Assembly (NCBI RefSeq): GCF_000751775.1 | Contig: NZ_CCRF01000061.1 | Location: forward strand, 124,001 to 188,000 | Direction: 5' to 3' | Length of the DNA stretch: 64,000 bases | From: Caldibacillus thermoamylovorans | Lineage (GTDB): Bacteria > Bacillota > Bacilli > Bacillales > Caldibacillaceae | Shown here: positions 36,059 to 45,757 of the stretch, one piece after another | Numbering within the stretch: position 1 is the stretch's first letter | How the letters are laid out: each line of letters begins with the position of its first letter | Notes under the pieces: model-generated | The model's database searches: none | Told to the model about the DNA's origin: nothing | What the model saw: only the letters and a program-made list of their open reading frames with translations | Translations under genes and position numbers: made by a program

Positions 36059-37822
36059 TTAATTTTCATGTGGTAAAACGAAAACAAATGTCGTACCTTG
36101 GCCGATTTTACTTTTTACATAAATCGTTCCATGATGGGCATCAATAATGTTTTTAACAATGGCCAGCCCAAGACCGGTTCCGGATCTGCCTCTCGTTCTC
36201 GCTTTATCGGCTTTATAAAATCGTTCAAAGACAAACGGAAGATCTTCTTCAGGAATGCCGGACCCATTATCGGACACTTCAACTTGCAGCCCTTTTTCAC
36301 TATCTTTTACAATGATTCGGACCAGACCGTCTTCATGTGTATGGCGAATTGCATTATCCACTAAATTCGTCAGTACTTGCTCGATACGATCCGGATCAAA
36401 CGTATAAACTTTTTTCATTGTTTCTACTTGTATTTCTAATCGGACATTACTAACCTTTGCAACCCCCATAAACTTTTTAGAGATTCGCTCAATGAATGGT
36501 TTTATTTCAACATTTTCTTTGTACAGGCGCATTTGACCCGATTCTAACCTCGCCAAGTCGAGCAACTCATTAACTAGCCGCCCCATACGCTGAGATTCCT
36601 CATTAATAACCGTGGTAATTTCTTTTCGCTCTTGTTCACTGGCGGCAATATCATCCATCAGCGCCTCACTGTACCCTTGCAACATGGCAATAGGGGTTCT
36701 TAATTCATGAGAGACATTTGCAATAAAATCTTTCCTGAGTTTATCCAGTTTTCTTTCTTCAGTCATATCACGCAATACTGCAACTGCACCACGAATCGAT
36801 TGTTCATCAAATTGAGGCGTAACAATAACTGTCCAATATTTCCCTTGAAAAGAAATTTCTCCTGTTTGTTCTGTTTCATTCGCAACCGCATCGTTAATCA
36901 GGTTGATTAATTTTTGCGGTATTTTGGAAGTATCATTATTAATTTCTTGTTCTTTTTCCCATGCTTTAATAAATTGTTGTGCCGGCGGATTCGTAACGAT
37001 GATTTCCCCTGCTTTATTAAAGGTAATCACTCCGTCAGCCATACTGCTTAAAATACTTGATAATTGCTCTTTTTCCTGTTTTAATGCGGTCACATTAATC
37101 TTCAATTGTTTCCGCATTTGATTAAATGTTTTCGCCAATTCACCGATCTCATCACGTGTTAAAATCGGTACTTTTACATCAAATTTTCCTTTCGCGACTT
37201 CGGCAGCAGATTCACGCATTTTCCGAAGCGGGGCAGTAATTCTCGTTGACAAGAAAAACGCAAAAACGGTTGTTAAGATAAAGGCAATTAAAGCAGACCA
37301 CATAATAATTTTATTAGTGGCTTTCATTGTATCATTCATGACATCTAATGACTGGTATATAAATACAGCACCTTTTTGATTGGAAAATTTATCCAGCGGT
37401 ACGCCAATCATTAATGCTTGATCGACATTGCCCGTTTCCGAGGATAATTGTATTTCTTTTTTGACTGTTTTGTTACCAGTGAAAACTTTTTTAAATACAG
37501 GATCATTGTAAAAATAGTTTAAAGTAAATTTTTCAGCATCATCTTGTTGTGAATAGTAAATATGATCCTCATCGGTAATAATAATTGCGTTTGTTACATC
37601 ATCCAACAATTCCCAGGCAACTTCCAAACCAAATTCCAAATCGTCATGCCTCTCAAGATTAACCGCAATCCTGTAAGCCGTATTCGTCAAAGAATCTGTT
37701 GCTCGTTCACCAACAAAATCATTGAAAAATCGAATGATTAAAACTAATAACACAAATAAAACAACGAAAACGAGCAATAATATCGTTGCCCAAAGTTTTA
37801 AGACAACACTATTCCATTTCAT
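36059..37822 (-). CDS. resE: Sensor histidine kinase ResE
   Basis: This 587-aa membrane kinase pairs with ResD to control respiration and anaerobic genes. Two membrane helices (about 10-30 and 170-190) flank an extracytoplasmic domain. HAMP is near 190-245 and a PAS domain near 250-360. The phospho-acceptor His is in FIANVSHELRTPIAMLQGY near 374, and N, G1 and G2 boxes follow (LVDNAIRHT, VSDNGSGIP, GTGLGLAIVK). Its ATG overlaps the resD stop (ATGA). It is the last gene of the resDE unit; sigX-rsiX, next to it in B. subtilis, is absent. Confidence 0.95.
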   Translation of the reverse strand: MKWNSVVLKLWATILLLVFVVLFVLLVLIIRFFNDFVGERATDSLTNTAYRIAVNLERHDDLEFGLEVAWELLDDVTNAIIITDEDHIYYSQQDDAEKFTLNYFYNDPVFKKVFTGNKTVKKEIQLSSETGNVDQALMIGVPLDKFSNQKGAVFIYQSLDVMNDTMKATNKIIMWSALIAFILTTVFAFFLSTRITAPLRKMRESAAEVAKGKFDVKVPILTRDEIGELAKTFNQMRKQLKINVTALKQEKEQLSSILSSMADGVITFNKAGEIIVTNPPAQQFIKAWEKEQEINNDTSKIPQKLINLINDAVANETEQTGEISFQGKYWTVIVTPQFDEQSIRGAVAVLRDMTEERKLDKLRKDFIANVSHELRTPIAMLQGYSEALMDDIAASEQERKEITTVINEESQRMGRLVNELLDLARLESGQMRLYKENVEIKPFIERISKKFMGVAKVSNVRLEIQVETMKKVYTFDPDRIEQVLTNLVDNAIRHTHEDGLVRIIVKDSEKGLQVEVSDNGSGIPEEDLPFVFERFYKADKARTRGRSGTGLGLAIVKNIIDAHHGTIYVKSKIGQGTTFVFVLPHEN

Positions 37823-38535
37823 TCATGAACGACCTCGAACTTATATCCCACGCCCCAAACCGTTACAATCATTTTTGCCGCTTCTTCCGACACTTTACTT
37901 AATTTTTCCCGTAAACGCTTGACATGGGTGTCGACGGTGCGCAAGTCCCCGAAAAATTCATAATGCCAAACTTCCTTTAATAATTGCTCTCGGTCAAATA
38001 CTTTATCAGGGGTTTTGGCCAAAAAATACAGCAAATCATATTCCTTAGGAGTTAAACTTACTTCTTTTCCGTTTGCCAATACACGATGCGCATCATGATC
38101 TATTGTTAAATGTGGGAATACTAGGACATTCTTTGCTGTTGTATCTGTTTGTAAAAAGCCTGTTACAGACGATCTTCTTAAAAGTGCCTTTACGCGAAGA
38201 ACAACTTCTCGCGGACTAAACGGTTTGACAATGTAATCATCTGTACCGACTTCAAAGCCTTGAACCCGGTTTGCCTCCTCACCTTTTGCCGTCAACATAA
38301 TGATTGGTGTTGCTTTCTTATCTCGGATTTCCCGACAAACGTCTATGCCGTCTCTTCCGGGTAGCATTAGATCAAGTATGATCAAATCATAATCATTTGC
38401 CAGTGCTTTTTCTAAAGCTTCGTTTCCTTCTTGTGCTTCATCGATCAAATAATTTTCCCGCTCTAAATACATTTTCAATAATCTTCTAATCCGTTCTTCA
38501 TCATCAACAATTAAAATTTTCACTTCTTGTTCCAT
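37819..38535 (-). CDS. resD: Response regulator ResD
   Basis: This 238-aa OmpR-type regulator has a receiver with acidic pocket DDEER near residue 9, phospho-acceptor Asp in LIILDLMLPGRDG near 54, Thr in MLTAKGEE and Lys in YIVKPFSP. The winged-helix DNA-binding domain at 135-235 contains LTPKEYDLLYFL and TVDTHVKRLREKL. ATG 38535 follows AAGGAGG. Two GTGAC/GTCAC palindromes lie upstream. Confidence 0.95.
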   Translation of the reverse strand: MEQEVKILIVDDEERIRRLLKMYLERENYLIDEAQEGNEALEKALANDYDLIILDLMLPGRDGIDVCREIRDKKATPIIMLTAKGEEANRVQGFEVGTDDYIVKPFSPREVVLRVKALLRRSSVTGFLQTDTTAKNVLVFPHLTIDHDAHRVLANGKEVSLTPKEYDLLYFLAKTPDKVFDREQLLKEVWHYEFFGDLRTVDTHVKRLREKLSKVSEEAAKMIVTVWGVGYKFEVVHE

Positions 38536-38607
38536 AAGGTTAACCCTCCTTACCAACATTGTACAAAAATCGACAACTTTTTTCTATATGTATTTCACGA
38601 TTACAAA

Positions 38608-38632
38608 AGTGACCAAAAAACTTTTTGTCACT
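38608..38632. promoter_or_regulatory. Palindrome upstream of resD, proximal
   Basis: AGTGACCAAAAAACTTTTTG followed by TCACT forms an inverted repeat with half-sites GTGAC and GTCAC, about 75 nt before the resD start. The same half-sites occur at 38692-38711. Confidence 0.4.
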
Positions 38633-38651
38633 ACTAGTATAAATGTTCCCA

Positions 38652-38684
38652 TAAAAAAAGTCTCCAATAATGAATAATGGAGAC
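38652..38684 (-). terminator. resABC terminator
   Basis: GTCTCCA and TGGAGAC form a 7-bp stem, followed on the minus strand by TTTTTTTATG. It lies between resC and resD, so resABC and resDE can be expressed separately. Confidence 0.88.
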
Positions 38685-38691
38685 CGCCAAA

Positions 38692-38711
38692 ATGTGACAA
38701 ATACGTCACAT
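38692..38711. promoter_or_regulatory. Palindrome upstream of resD, distal
   Basis: ATGTGACAAATACGTCACAT is a perfect 7-6-7 inverted repeat between the resABC terminator and the resC stop. The TGTGA/TCACA halves recall Fnr/Crp- or Rex-type operators, but the spacing (8 nt between the pentamers) differs from their usual 6. Confidence 0.4.
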
Positions 38712-38789
38712 TTCACTTATTTCATTCAAAAAACTTTTACATATAGAATCAAAATTCACTGTTCTTATCAATAATTTTTAATAGGACGA

Positions 38790-39980
38790 TCACACATAGG
38801 CATGTAATCCGGCAATAATCAGGTTGACAAAAACAAGATTAAACATAATGATGCCAAATCCGATGACCGCAAGCCAGGCTGATTTTTCACCATGCCAACC
38901 TTTAGAAAGGCGTAAATGAAGAAAAGCAGCGTAGAAGAGCCAAGTGATCAATGCCCATACTTCTTTTGGATCCCATGCCCAAAACCTGGTCCACGCAATT
39001 TGGGCCCAAATCATCGCAAAAACGAGTCCGCCGAGTGTAAATACAGGAAATCCGATCAATACTGATCGATAGCTGATTTCATCGAGAAAATCGGCATTAA
39101 TTTTTTTCACAAACGGATGAAATAGCCGGGCTGCCTTTTTCCTTGTTATTAAGCGAATCAATATATAAAGAACCGTGCCTGCAATAAAGGACCAAATAAC
39201 TGTATTAAATTTTTGTGCTTCAAGGATTGCAGGCATTTCCAAGATTGGTTCCATTCTTCCTGCTGTTAACAAGTTCCATTCATTGGGTCCCAAAATTGCA
39301 GGTAAAGTATATTTTAATGTGGAGGTATTTCCTTCTTTATCCACCCATTCAAAAACAGCTTGATAGTTCATTATTGAAAAAACCAATTTAATCATGATAA
39401 ATCCAATAACGGCATTGATACAGTATAAGATCATTTCCAAAAAAAATTGTTTCTTTGGAGGTGCTGATGCGTCAATCGTTTTGATTAAATAAATTAATCC
39501 GGCAATAAAACTAATCGACAAAATTGCTTGTCCGGCTGCGGTTGTCATCACATGAATGGGCAGCCAATAACTTTGTAATGCCGGGATAAGCGGCGTTACA
39601 TCTTTCGTAAACATGCTGCCATAAGCGATGATGATTAAAACAATCGGCAGGGTAAACAAACCGAGAACGGTGGATCGATAAATTGAATAAATGATAATAA
39701 AGGCTCCCACCATCATAATGCTAAAAAACGTAATAAATTCAAACATATTGCTAACAGGTGCATGTCCTGCCGCAATCCACCTTGTAATAAAATAACCGAG
39801 TTGAGAAATAAATCCCAAAATCGTGAGCGTCATAGCGATTTTTCCGCTTCGAACCGGTTTATTCTGATAAGGACTGCCTTCTAACCCTTTTTTCTGTCTA
39901 ATCGCTCCCCCAAAAAATAAAATTGCTACCAAATAGAAAACAAAAGCTGCAAATAATAAATTGCCGCTCAGTTCAACCAA
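38790..39980 (-). CDS. resC: Cytochrome c biogenesis protein ResC (CcsA family)
   Basis: This 396-aa polytopic protein is the heme-handling half of System II cytochrome c maturation. The tryptophan-rich heme motif [14 protein letters not shown] is near residue 323, and conserved His-containing helices flank it. About ten membrane segments are visible. The start is TTG 39980 behind GGGGGGAAG and overlaps the end of resB by 8 nt, so translation is coupled. Confidence 0.93.
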   Translation of the reverse strand: MVELSGNLLFAAFVFYLVAILFFGGAIRQKKGLEGSPYQNKPVRSGKIAMTLTILGFISQLGYFITRWIAAGHAPVSNMFEFITFFSIMMVGAFIIIYSIYRSTVLGLFTLPIVLIIIAYGSMFTKDVTPLIPALQSYWLPIHVMTTAAGQAILSISFIAGLIYLIKTIDASAPPKKQFFLEMILYCINAVIGFIMIKLVFSIMNYQAVFEWVDKEGNTSTLKYTLPAILGPNEWNLLTAGRMEPILEMPAILEAQKFNTVIWSFIAGTVLYILIRLITRKKAARLFHPFVKKINADFLDEISYRSVLIGFPVFTLGGLVFAMIWAQIAWTRFWAWDPKEVWALITWLFYAAFLHLRLSKGWHGEKSAWLAVIGFGIIMFNLVFVNLIIAGLHAYV

Positions 39981-41622
39981 CTGACTTCCCCCCTTGTCCT
40001 TCCATGGCTTTCTTTTCTTTTAACAAAGTTTGATCAACGGGAACTGGAATTTTTGTTCCGTGAACGATCGTTTCAATCTCCTTTGCAAAACCGTACCAAT
40101 TTTTATTTGTATGACCGGCTAACAAAATGACTCCGTTTTCTTGTTTCAACCAGATCCTGCGATGGTACCAGAACGAACCCTGCGCAACACCAATCAAAAA
40201 TATTACGCCGCCCAACGCAATAATCGGCAAAGTTAAATCTTTTCTGACCGTCAATCCACTATAATTCACAGTATCTACTGATTTGAAAGTCATTTTATAT
40301 TTATTTTCACCCATCGGTTCGATCGTCTGTTGAATGGCAGCAAAACTAACTTCTCCTTGTGGTTTGTCCGGTGTAACCATTTTAAAAGCAAAAGCCGGAT
40401 TTACCGGTTTACTCGATTTTGTTGAAGGTTCACCATCTACTATTTGAAAATCAGGAAAATAGCTCATTAACTCAACGTGATAACCGTTACCTAAATCATA
40501 GTTTTCCTCAGGATTTGTTAAATCAATCGTAATGTCCCCAAATGTTTGTCCGCTTTCTTTATCGGTTAATGAAAATGTCATTTTTGCAATTTCGTTCAAG
40601 CGATAACTTGATTGATAGATAGCATATTGATCAAATTTTAATGGTTTATTCACTTGAATCTGGTAATCTTCCAATTTATGTAATTTCGGTTTCTCCCCGG
40701 GTAATGACTCTTCTGCTTTATATAACGTAATATTAGACTGGTAGTTTTTGACAACCCCACCTTTTTGGTTAAGCGCTTCCTTATATACTTCACCATCGGA
40801 TTCATCATATAGTTCCAAAATAAATTGGTGATTCGTAAGATAGTATTCTTTATTTGTACCGGGGATTGCCAACGTATCGCCTTCTTTAATCCATAACGCT
40901 TCATTTACGTAAAATCCCGGTGCAAAACGAAGCATAGCTCCAATGAGAAAAATAATTAATCCAATATGATTGATATAAGGGCCCCATCTGGAAAACCTGC
41001 CCTTTTCCGCCAGCAAATTCCCGTTTTCTTCCATCACGTTATAACGTTTTTTCGTTAATCTTTCTTTTACTATCTCAATATCTCCAACGGTATTATCAAT
41101 CTGTTTTTCACTATATAGTCGTTGCCGTTTTAAAAACCCGGAATTGCGAGTGACTTTTTGATTTTTCAATGCTTTGTACAGAGGGATAACCCGGTCCAGA
41201 CTACAAATGACTAACGAAACACCAATGGAAGCAATCAGTAATAAGTACCACCAAGATCCGTATAAATCATGGAAACCAAGCGTATAATAAATTTTCCCAA
41301 ACCAGCCATATCTTTCCTCATAATATTGATTCACCGGTATTTGTATCGACAAATTTCCTTCCTGCGGTAAAACGGTTCCGATAATTGAAGCAATTAGCGT
41401 AACGACGATTAAGGTTACTCCGACTTTCACTGATGAAAAAAAATTCCACACTTTATCAATAATCGTTTTGTTATATGTTTGGGATCTTCTTGCACTCCCT
41501 TCATATCTCATATCCAGCAGTTCATTTTGATTCATCTTTTCGTCTAATATTTTTCCGCATGCTTCACAAAGAATGGTTCCATGGGGGTTGATATGACCGC
41601 ATTCACACTTTACTTTTTCCAT
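39973..41622 (-). CDS. resB: Cytochrome c biogenesis protein ResB
   Basis: This 549-aa protein begins with a zinc-ribbon-like patch (CECGH...LCEACGK). Three membrane helices lie in the first 240 residues ([52 protein letters not shown]). A large extracytoplasmic domain and a final helix near 480 follow. It forms the System II heme lyase with ResC. The start is ATG 41622. It lies between resA and resC. Confidence 0.93.
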   Translation of the reverse strand: MEKVKCECGHINPHGTILCEACGKILDEKMNQNELLDMRYEGSARRSQTYNKTIIDKVWNFFSSVKVGVTLIVVTLIASIIGTVLPQEGNLSIQIPVNQYYEERYGWFGKIYYTLGFHDLYGSWWYLLLIASIGVSLVICSLDRVIPLYKALKNQKVTRNSGFLKRQRLYSEKQIDNTVGDIEIVKERLTKKRYNVMEENGNLLAEKGRFSRWGPYINHIGLIIFLIGAMLRFAPGFYVNEALWIKEGDTLAIPGTNKEYYLTNHQFILELYDESDGEVYKEALNQKGGVVKNYQSNITLYKAEESLPGEKPKLHKLEDYQIQVNKPLKFDQYAIYQSSYRLNEIAKMTFSLTDKESGQTFGDITIDLTNPEENYDLGNGYHVELMSYFPDFQIVDGEPSTKSSKPVNPAFAFKMVTPDKPQGEVSFAAIQQTIEPMGENKYKMTFKSVDTVNYSGLTVRKDLTLPIIALGGVIFLIGVAQGSFWYHRRIWLKQENGVILLAGHTNKNWYGFAKEIETIVHGTKIPVPVDQTLLKEKKAMEGQGGKSVG

Positions 41623-41639
41623 GAACTTCCCCCCTCATT

Positions 41640-42167
41640 TTACGGTTTAATCCGCTCCATATAGTTTTTTATCATGTCTTCTGTTAAGGATTGTTCAATA
41701 TAATCGACTATTTTACCATCAGGACTAATTAGAAAAGTTGCCGGTAAAGGATAGATACCGTATGCTTTTTGAACTTCACCCGTGTGATCAACGACAATTG
41801 GAAATGATAATTGATATTGTTTGGCAAATGTTTCAATCGCTAAATTCGTTTCTCCTGCATTAACAGCGATAATCTCTACCCCTTGGTCCTTATATTGCTG
41901 ATATTGATTTTCCATGTAGGGCATTTCTGTTTTACACGGCTTACACCAAGTTCCCCAAAAATTTAAAAATACACCTTTGCCACGATAATCAGACAAACGA
42001 TGTTCATTTCCCTCTAAATCTTTTAACACAAAATCCGGTGCTTCTTCTCCTACAGCTGCCGTTTTTCGTGTATCTTTCGTTAAATTGGCATACAATGTAT
42101 AAAAAATTGCTGCCAATAGCACCGTTAGGATGATTGTTCTGAGAGCGAGTCTTCGCTTTTTTTTCAT
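41640..42167 (-). CDS. resA: Thiol-disulfide oxidoreductase ResA
   Basis: This 175-aa membrane-anchored thioredoxin-like protein reduces apocytochrome c cysteines. An N-terminal helix (TIILTVLLAAIFYTLYANL) is followed by the domain with active site WGTWCKPCKTE near residue 73 and the cis-Pro region LPATFLISPDG. ATG follows GGGAGGGG. It is the first gene of resABC; resB begins 18 nt after it. Confidence 0.94.
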   Translation of the reverse strand: MKKKRRLALRTIILTVLLAAIFYTLYANLTKDTRKTAAVGEEAPDFVLKDLEGNEHRLSDYRGKGVFLNFWGTWCKPCKTEMPYMENQYQQYKDQGVEIIAVNAGETNLAIETFAKQYQLSFPIVVDHTGEVQKAYGIYPLPATFLISPDGKIVDYIEQSLTEDMIKNYMERIKP

Positions 42168-42189
42168 ATGAAACCCCTCCCATTTTTTG

Positions 42190-42250
42190 TATGATTATAC
42201 CATTTTTGCAGAATAATATTATCCTATAAATATGAACTTTTTGTGACATG
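42190..42250 (-). promoter_or_regulatory. Candidate ResD-dependent promoter of resA
   Basis: On the minus strand TATAAT (42199-42194) is preceded by TGG, an extended -10, but no good -35 is present. TTTTTGTGACA on the plus strand at 42238-42248 resembles the ResD target TTTGTGAAT. An activator-dependent promoter is inferred. Confidence 0.45.
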
Positions 42251-42380
42251 GCTAAAATAAATATTCAAAGACTATTCAACATTTCTGCCGTTTTTTACAT
42301 TTTTTTGACAGGAAGACATCCTACAGGTTGGCTTCAACTTTCGGATGTCCCAATTTCGCTGGAATATGATTCCTTCATGA

Positions 42381-43112
42381 TTAATAAGACGGTCCGCTTT
42401 TCGCTAAGGCAATTAATTGTTTTACTTCATGGGGCGTCAGCGGTCGATATTCCCCGGCTGTTAATCCGTGTAAAGTTAAAAAGGCGAAACTTTCCCGCTT
42501 TAATTTCATTACCGGATAGCCAATTTGCTCAAACATTCTTCTGACTTGGCGATTTCTTCCTTCATGAATGGTGATTTCAATGATTGCACTGTTCTTTTTC
42601 CGATCCCCGGATAAAAATTTTACTTTTGCCGGACGAGTTAATCCATCTGCCAACCGAACCCCTTTTTGCAGTTTTTTTAAATCTTCCCGGCTCGGTATGC
42701 CTTTTACTTTGGCAATATATGTTTTATCAATTTCGTATTTTGGATGTGTCAAAAGATTTGCAAACCCGCCATCATTGGTCAACAGTAATAAACCGGAAGT
42801 ATCGTAATCAAGTCTGCCAACCGGATAAATTCGTTTATTTATCTCCGGGAAAAAATCGAGTACAGTTTTTCGGTTTTTATCGTCACTAACTGCCGAAATA
42901 ACCCCTCTAGGTTTATAAAGTAAAAAGTAAACGGGTTCCTCTTGTTCAATTTTAATTCCATTTACTTCAATATAATCTTTTGAACTAACCTTTAAACCCA
43001 ATTCCGTTACCACTTTCCCATTAACAGTTACTTTCCCTTGTTTTATGAGTTCTTCAGCTTTTCTTCTTGATGCAACACCTGCGTGGGCAATAACTTTTTG
43101 TAGTCTTTCCAA
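42381..43112 (-). CDS. rluB: Ribosomal large subunit pseudouridine synthase B
   Basis: This 243-aa RsuA-family enzyme modifies 23S rRNA. An S4 RNA-binding domain covers residues 1-60 (RLQKVIAHAGVASRRKAEEL). The catalytic domain has the Asp in GRLDYDTSGLLLLTNDG near 103, then FANLLTHPKYEIDKTY and GRNRQVRRMFE. The start is TTG 43112 behind AAAGGAG. It lies between spmB and resA as in B. subtilis. Confidence 0.93.
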   Translation of the reverse strand: MERLQKVIAHAGVASRRKAEELIKQGKVTVNGKVVTELGLKVSSKDYIEVNGIKIEQEEPVYFLLYKPRGVISAVSDDKNRKTVLDFFPEINKRIYPVGRLDYDTSGLLLLTNDGGFANLLTHPKYEIDKTYIAKVKGIPSREDLKKLQKGVRLADGLTRPAKVKFLSGDRKKNSAIIEITIHEGRNRQVRRMFEQIGYPVMKLKRESFAFLTLHGLTAGEYRPLTPHEVKQLIALAKSGPSY

Positions 43113-43282
43113 ATAGTGGACACTCCTTTAATTTATTGTAAACATTTTGGTTTATATGGTAAAAGATAATGCATATCCATTATACCTATATATGTACAAA
43201 TACGATAATATTATCCTGCCAGAATTATGCCATAAATATAATTGAAAAACAAAGAAAATACAAATGGGGCCATAAATAGAAA

Positions 43283-43311
43283 TAAGACCGGATAATCATG
43301 ATCCGGTCTCG
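43283..43311 (-). terminator. dacB-spmA-spmB terminator
   Basis: AGACCGGAT and ATCCGGTCT form a 9-bp stem, followed on the minus strand by TATTTCTATTT. It lies 12 nt after the spmB stop. Confidence 0.82.
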
Positions 43312-43322
43312 TTCGCATCTTT

Positions 43323-43859
43323 TTATTGCATTCCGAAAAAAATAGTAACAACAATTATGCTGGCAATATATCCGATTAAATCTGCCATCAGTCCGATTTT
43401 TAAAGCATCGCCCATTTTCTTGATTCCCACGGCACCGAAATAAACGGTTAAAATATAAATAGTCGTATCTGTACTGCCTTGCATAACTGATGCAAGTCTG
43501 CCAATAAAAGAATCCGGCCCATAGGTAGCAATTAAGTCACTCGTTACACCGAGAGCAGCATTTCCGGAGATCGGACGCAAAATAGCCAGCGGGATGATTT
43601 CCGGCGGGACTCCGATTCGCTCGAGAACCGGACGGAGTAGCCCGACAAAAAATTCCAATGCACCGGAGGCACGAAAAATGGAAATAGCGACCAACATGCC
43701 GACTAAAAAAGGAATGATGGAAATCGCTATTTTAATCCCTTCTTTGCCGCCTTCAACAAATGTTTCATATGTTGGCACTTTTTTCCATGTGCCGTGTATT
43801 AAAATAAAGCCAATCAAGATTGGTATCATCCATAATGAGATCGTGGAAATGATTGCCAT
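43323..43859 (-). CDS. spmB: Spore maturation protein B
   Basis: This 178-aa polytopic protein of the nucleoside-recognition (Gate) family is needed with SpmA for spore core dehydration. AILRPISGNAALGVTSDLI near residue 92 is the family core, and about five helices are visible. Its start shares one base with the spmA stop (TAATG), so the pair is translationally coupled. Confidence 0.93.
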   Translation of the reverse strand: MAIISTISLWMIPILIGFILIHGTWKKVPTYETFVEGGKEGIKIAISIIPFLVGMLVAISIFRASGALEFFVGLLRPVLERIGVPPEIIPLAILRPISGNAALGVTSDLIATYGPDSFIGRLASVMQGSTDTTIYILTVYFGAVGIKKMGDALKIGLMADLIGYIASIIVVTIFFGMQ

Positions 43860-44452
43860 TATTTCACCCGATTTCTCTTTTTTCGATTATACATAAACCG
43901 GTCAATAAAAATTGCACAAACTGTTGCGAAAACAGATGCAATAATAGTGGGAAGAACAATTTCTGCCGGTGATGCGGAGTCATAATTCATTCGAATCGAT
44001 AATACGGTTGTCGGAATAATTGTAATACTTGCCGTATTAATGACTAAAAAGGTAATCATGGAACGGGATGCCTCGCTTTTCCCGCCATTCAATTCTTTTA
44101 ACTCCTCCATTGCTTTAATTCCCAGTGGAGTTGCGGCATTCCCCAGTCCGAACATATTCGCTATCATATTTGATAAAATATAGCCCATGACCGGGTGATC
44201 ATCCGGTATATCAGGAAAAATTTTTTTAATGATTGGGCGAAAAACATTAGCGAGCTTGTCTAGTAATCCGGACGCTTGGGCAATGCGCATCAAACCGAGC
44301 CAAAATACGAGAATACTAATAAAACCAATACATAATGTTACTGCCTCCCCGGCCCCTTGAAAAATCGCTTTATTCACTTCATCCATGGTCCCGTTAAACA
44401 TGGCAAAGACAATGCCAATGACAATCATCAACACCCAAATTAAGTTAATCAT
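43859..44452 (-). CDS. spmA: Spore maturation protein A
   Basis: This 197-aa Gate-domain membrane protein is the partner of SpmB. LGLGNAATPLGIKAMEEL near residue 115 and FLVINTASITIIPTT near 140 are visible, with a basic C-terminus. The start overlaps the dacB stop (ATGA). The order dacB-spmA-spmB is conserved and mother-cell expressed (sigma E) in B. subtilis. Confidence 0.93.
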   Translation of the reverse strand: MINLIWVLMIVIGIVFAMFNGTMDEVNKAIFQGAGEAVTLCIGFISILVFWLGLMRIAQASGLLDKLANVFRPIIKKIFPDIPDDHPVMGYILSNMIANMFGLGNAATPLGIKAMEELKELNGGKSEASRSMITFLVINTASITIIPTTVLSIRMNYDSASPAEIVLPTIIASVFATVCAIFIDRFMYNRKKRNRVK

Positions 44453-45606
44453 AATTTTGCTCCTACCACAGAACTGAATAGTTGTTTAAAAGAGTCAAAG
44501 AAAGACGGCTCTTGTTTGTTTTCATGGTCATAATAAATAGGCATTGTATGAATGAGTTCATCATGAAAATAAATTTCGGTTTTCCCAATGACTTCCGGAA
44601 TTTTATCTGTATTCTTTTTCCATTCTTTTTTCGGTTTTATAAGACGGTAATGAACGTGAAACGACTCCTTTTCGTCCTCGTTAATCGGATAGACATATTC
44701 ATGTGCGATATATGCATGTTTTTTATAGATTTTTTTTGTTATCTTATCAATCGTTCCATCCGGTACAATGACTTGATAATCATAATGATCAAATACATAT
44801 TCAAACATTTGAATATGCTCGGTCCAATCCGTTTGCGATGGAGTATTTAATGTGACAGCGATCAGATCCATTCCATTTTTTGAAGCAGTGGATACTAATG
44901 TTCTATGTGCTTTTTTTGTATACCCGGTTTTCCCGCCTGTCGAATATTTGTACAATTCAGTTAATAACCGATTTTTATTTGTCCATTTTCGCTTCCATTC
45001 ACTATCCGGGTTCGGTGCGTAGTGGACTTTTGTACCGGATATTTTTCGAAATTCTTCATTTTCCATGGCATATTTTGTTAAAATAGCCATATCATAGGCA
45101 CTTGAATAATGGTCTTGATCTTCTAGACCATGAGGATTGGCAAAATGCGTGTTCTCCATTCCGATTTGGGCCGCTTTTTCATTCATCATAAAAACAAATC
45201 CGTCCACACTTCCCCCCACATGTTCAGCAATTGCAACTGCAGCATCATTCCCGGAACGCAACATTAAGCCATAAACGAGGTCTCTTAATTTGATTTTTTC
45301 ACCCGGTTTTAAGTAGACGGAGGATCCTTCCGCTCTTGTCGCTTTTTTACTGACAGTTACTGTTTCTCCCATTTTATTAGATTCAATTGCCAGAATAGCC
45401 GTCATGATTTTTGTAATACTGGCGATTTTCCTTTTTTCATGCGCATTCTTTTCAAAAAAGACGCGACCTGTTTTCTGGTCCATCACAATCGCACTATATG
45501 AACTGACATTTATTTCATTCGCATACGTATGTATAGGAGGAGTTACATTTACGATCATCGTGATGAAAATTACCAAAATCAGGAACCGTCTGCAGCGTAC
45601 CCACAT
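44449..45606 (-). CDS. dacB: Sporulation D-alanyl-D-alanine carboxypeptidase DacB (PBP5*)
   Basis: This 385-aa exported S11 peptidase trims cortex peptidoglycan cross-links. A signal peptide covers about 1-29. SITK (SxxK) is near residue 64, RSGNDAA (SxN) near 119 and GGKTGYTKKA (KTG) near 228. The ATG is 13 nt from AAAAGGAG, a long spacing. It is followed by spmA-spmB, which fits a role in spore cortex rather than vegetative wall. Confidence 0.93.
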   Translation of the reverse strand: MWVRCRRFLILVIFITMIVNVTPPIHTYANEINVSSYSAIVMDQKTGRVFFEKNAHEKRKIASITKIMTAILAIESNKMGETVTVSKKATRAEGSSVYLKPGEKIKLRDLVYGLMLRSGNDAAVAIAEHVGGSVDGFVFMMNEKAAQIGMENTHFANPHGLEDQDHYSSAYDMAILTKYAMENEEFRKISGTKVHYAPNPDSEWKRKWTNKNRLLTELYKYSTGGKTGYTKKAHRTLVSTASKNGMDLIAVTLNTPSQTDWTEHIQMFEYVFDHYDYQVIVPDGTIDKITKKIYKKHAYIAHEYVYPINEDEKESFHVHYRLIKPKKEWKKNTDKIPEVIGKTEIYFHDELIHTMPIYYDHENKQEPSFFDSFKQLFSSVVGAKL

Positions 45607-45704
45607 ACTTGTCCATCGACTCCTTTTACGTTTTGTACAAGTTTATGGCCGAATGGTACAAGTTATGATAAAAAGTTAAAAAATGGGCAAATGCTACTTT
45701 TTCT

Positions 45705-45746
45705 TTAAAATATAAAAGGCCGGAGCTCTTATGAGTTCGTCCGGCC
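45705..45746 (-). terminator. scpAB terminator
   Basis: GGCCGGA and TCCGGCC, with an inner GAACTC/GAGCTC extension, form a strong stem followed on the minus strand by TTTTATATTTT. It lies 12 nt after the scpB stop. Confidence 0.85.
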
Positions 45747-45757
45747 ATTCACTGTTT

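Noticed and set aside
42306-42350. GACATCC/GGATGTCC hairpin between resA and rluB as a terminator
   Set aside because: Long interrupted loop and no U-tract on the minus strand where a terminator would be needed.
45604-45620. Alternative dacB start at ATG 45616
   Set aside because: It is closer to AAAAGGAG but out of frame with the peptidase; only ATG 45606 gives the signal peptide.
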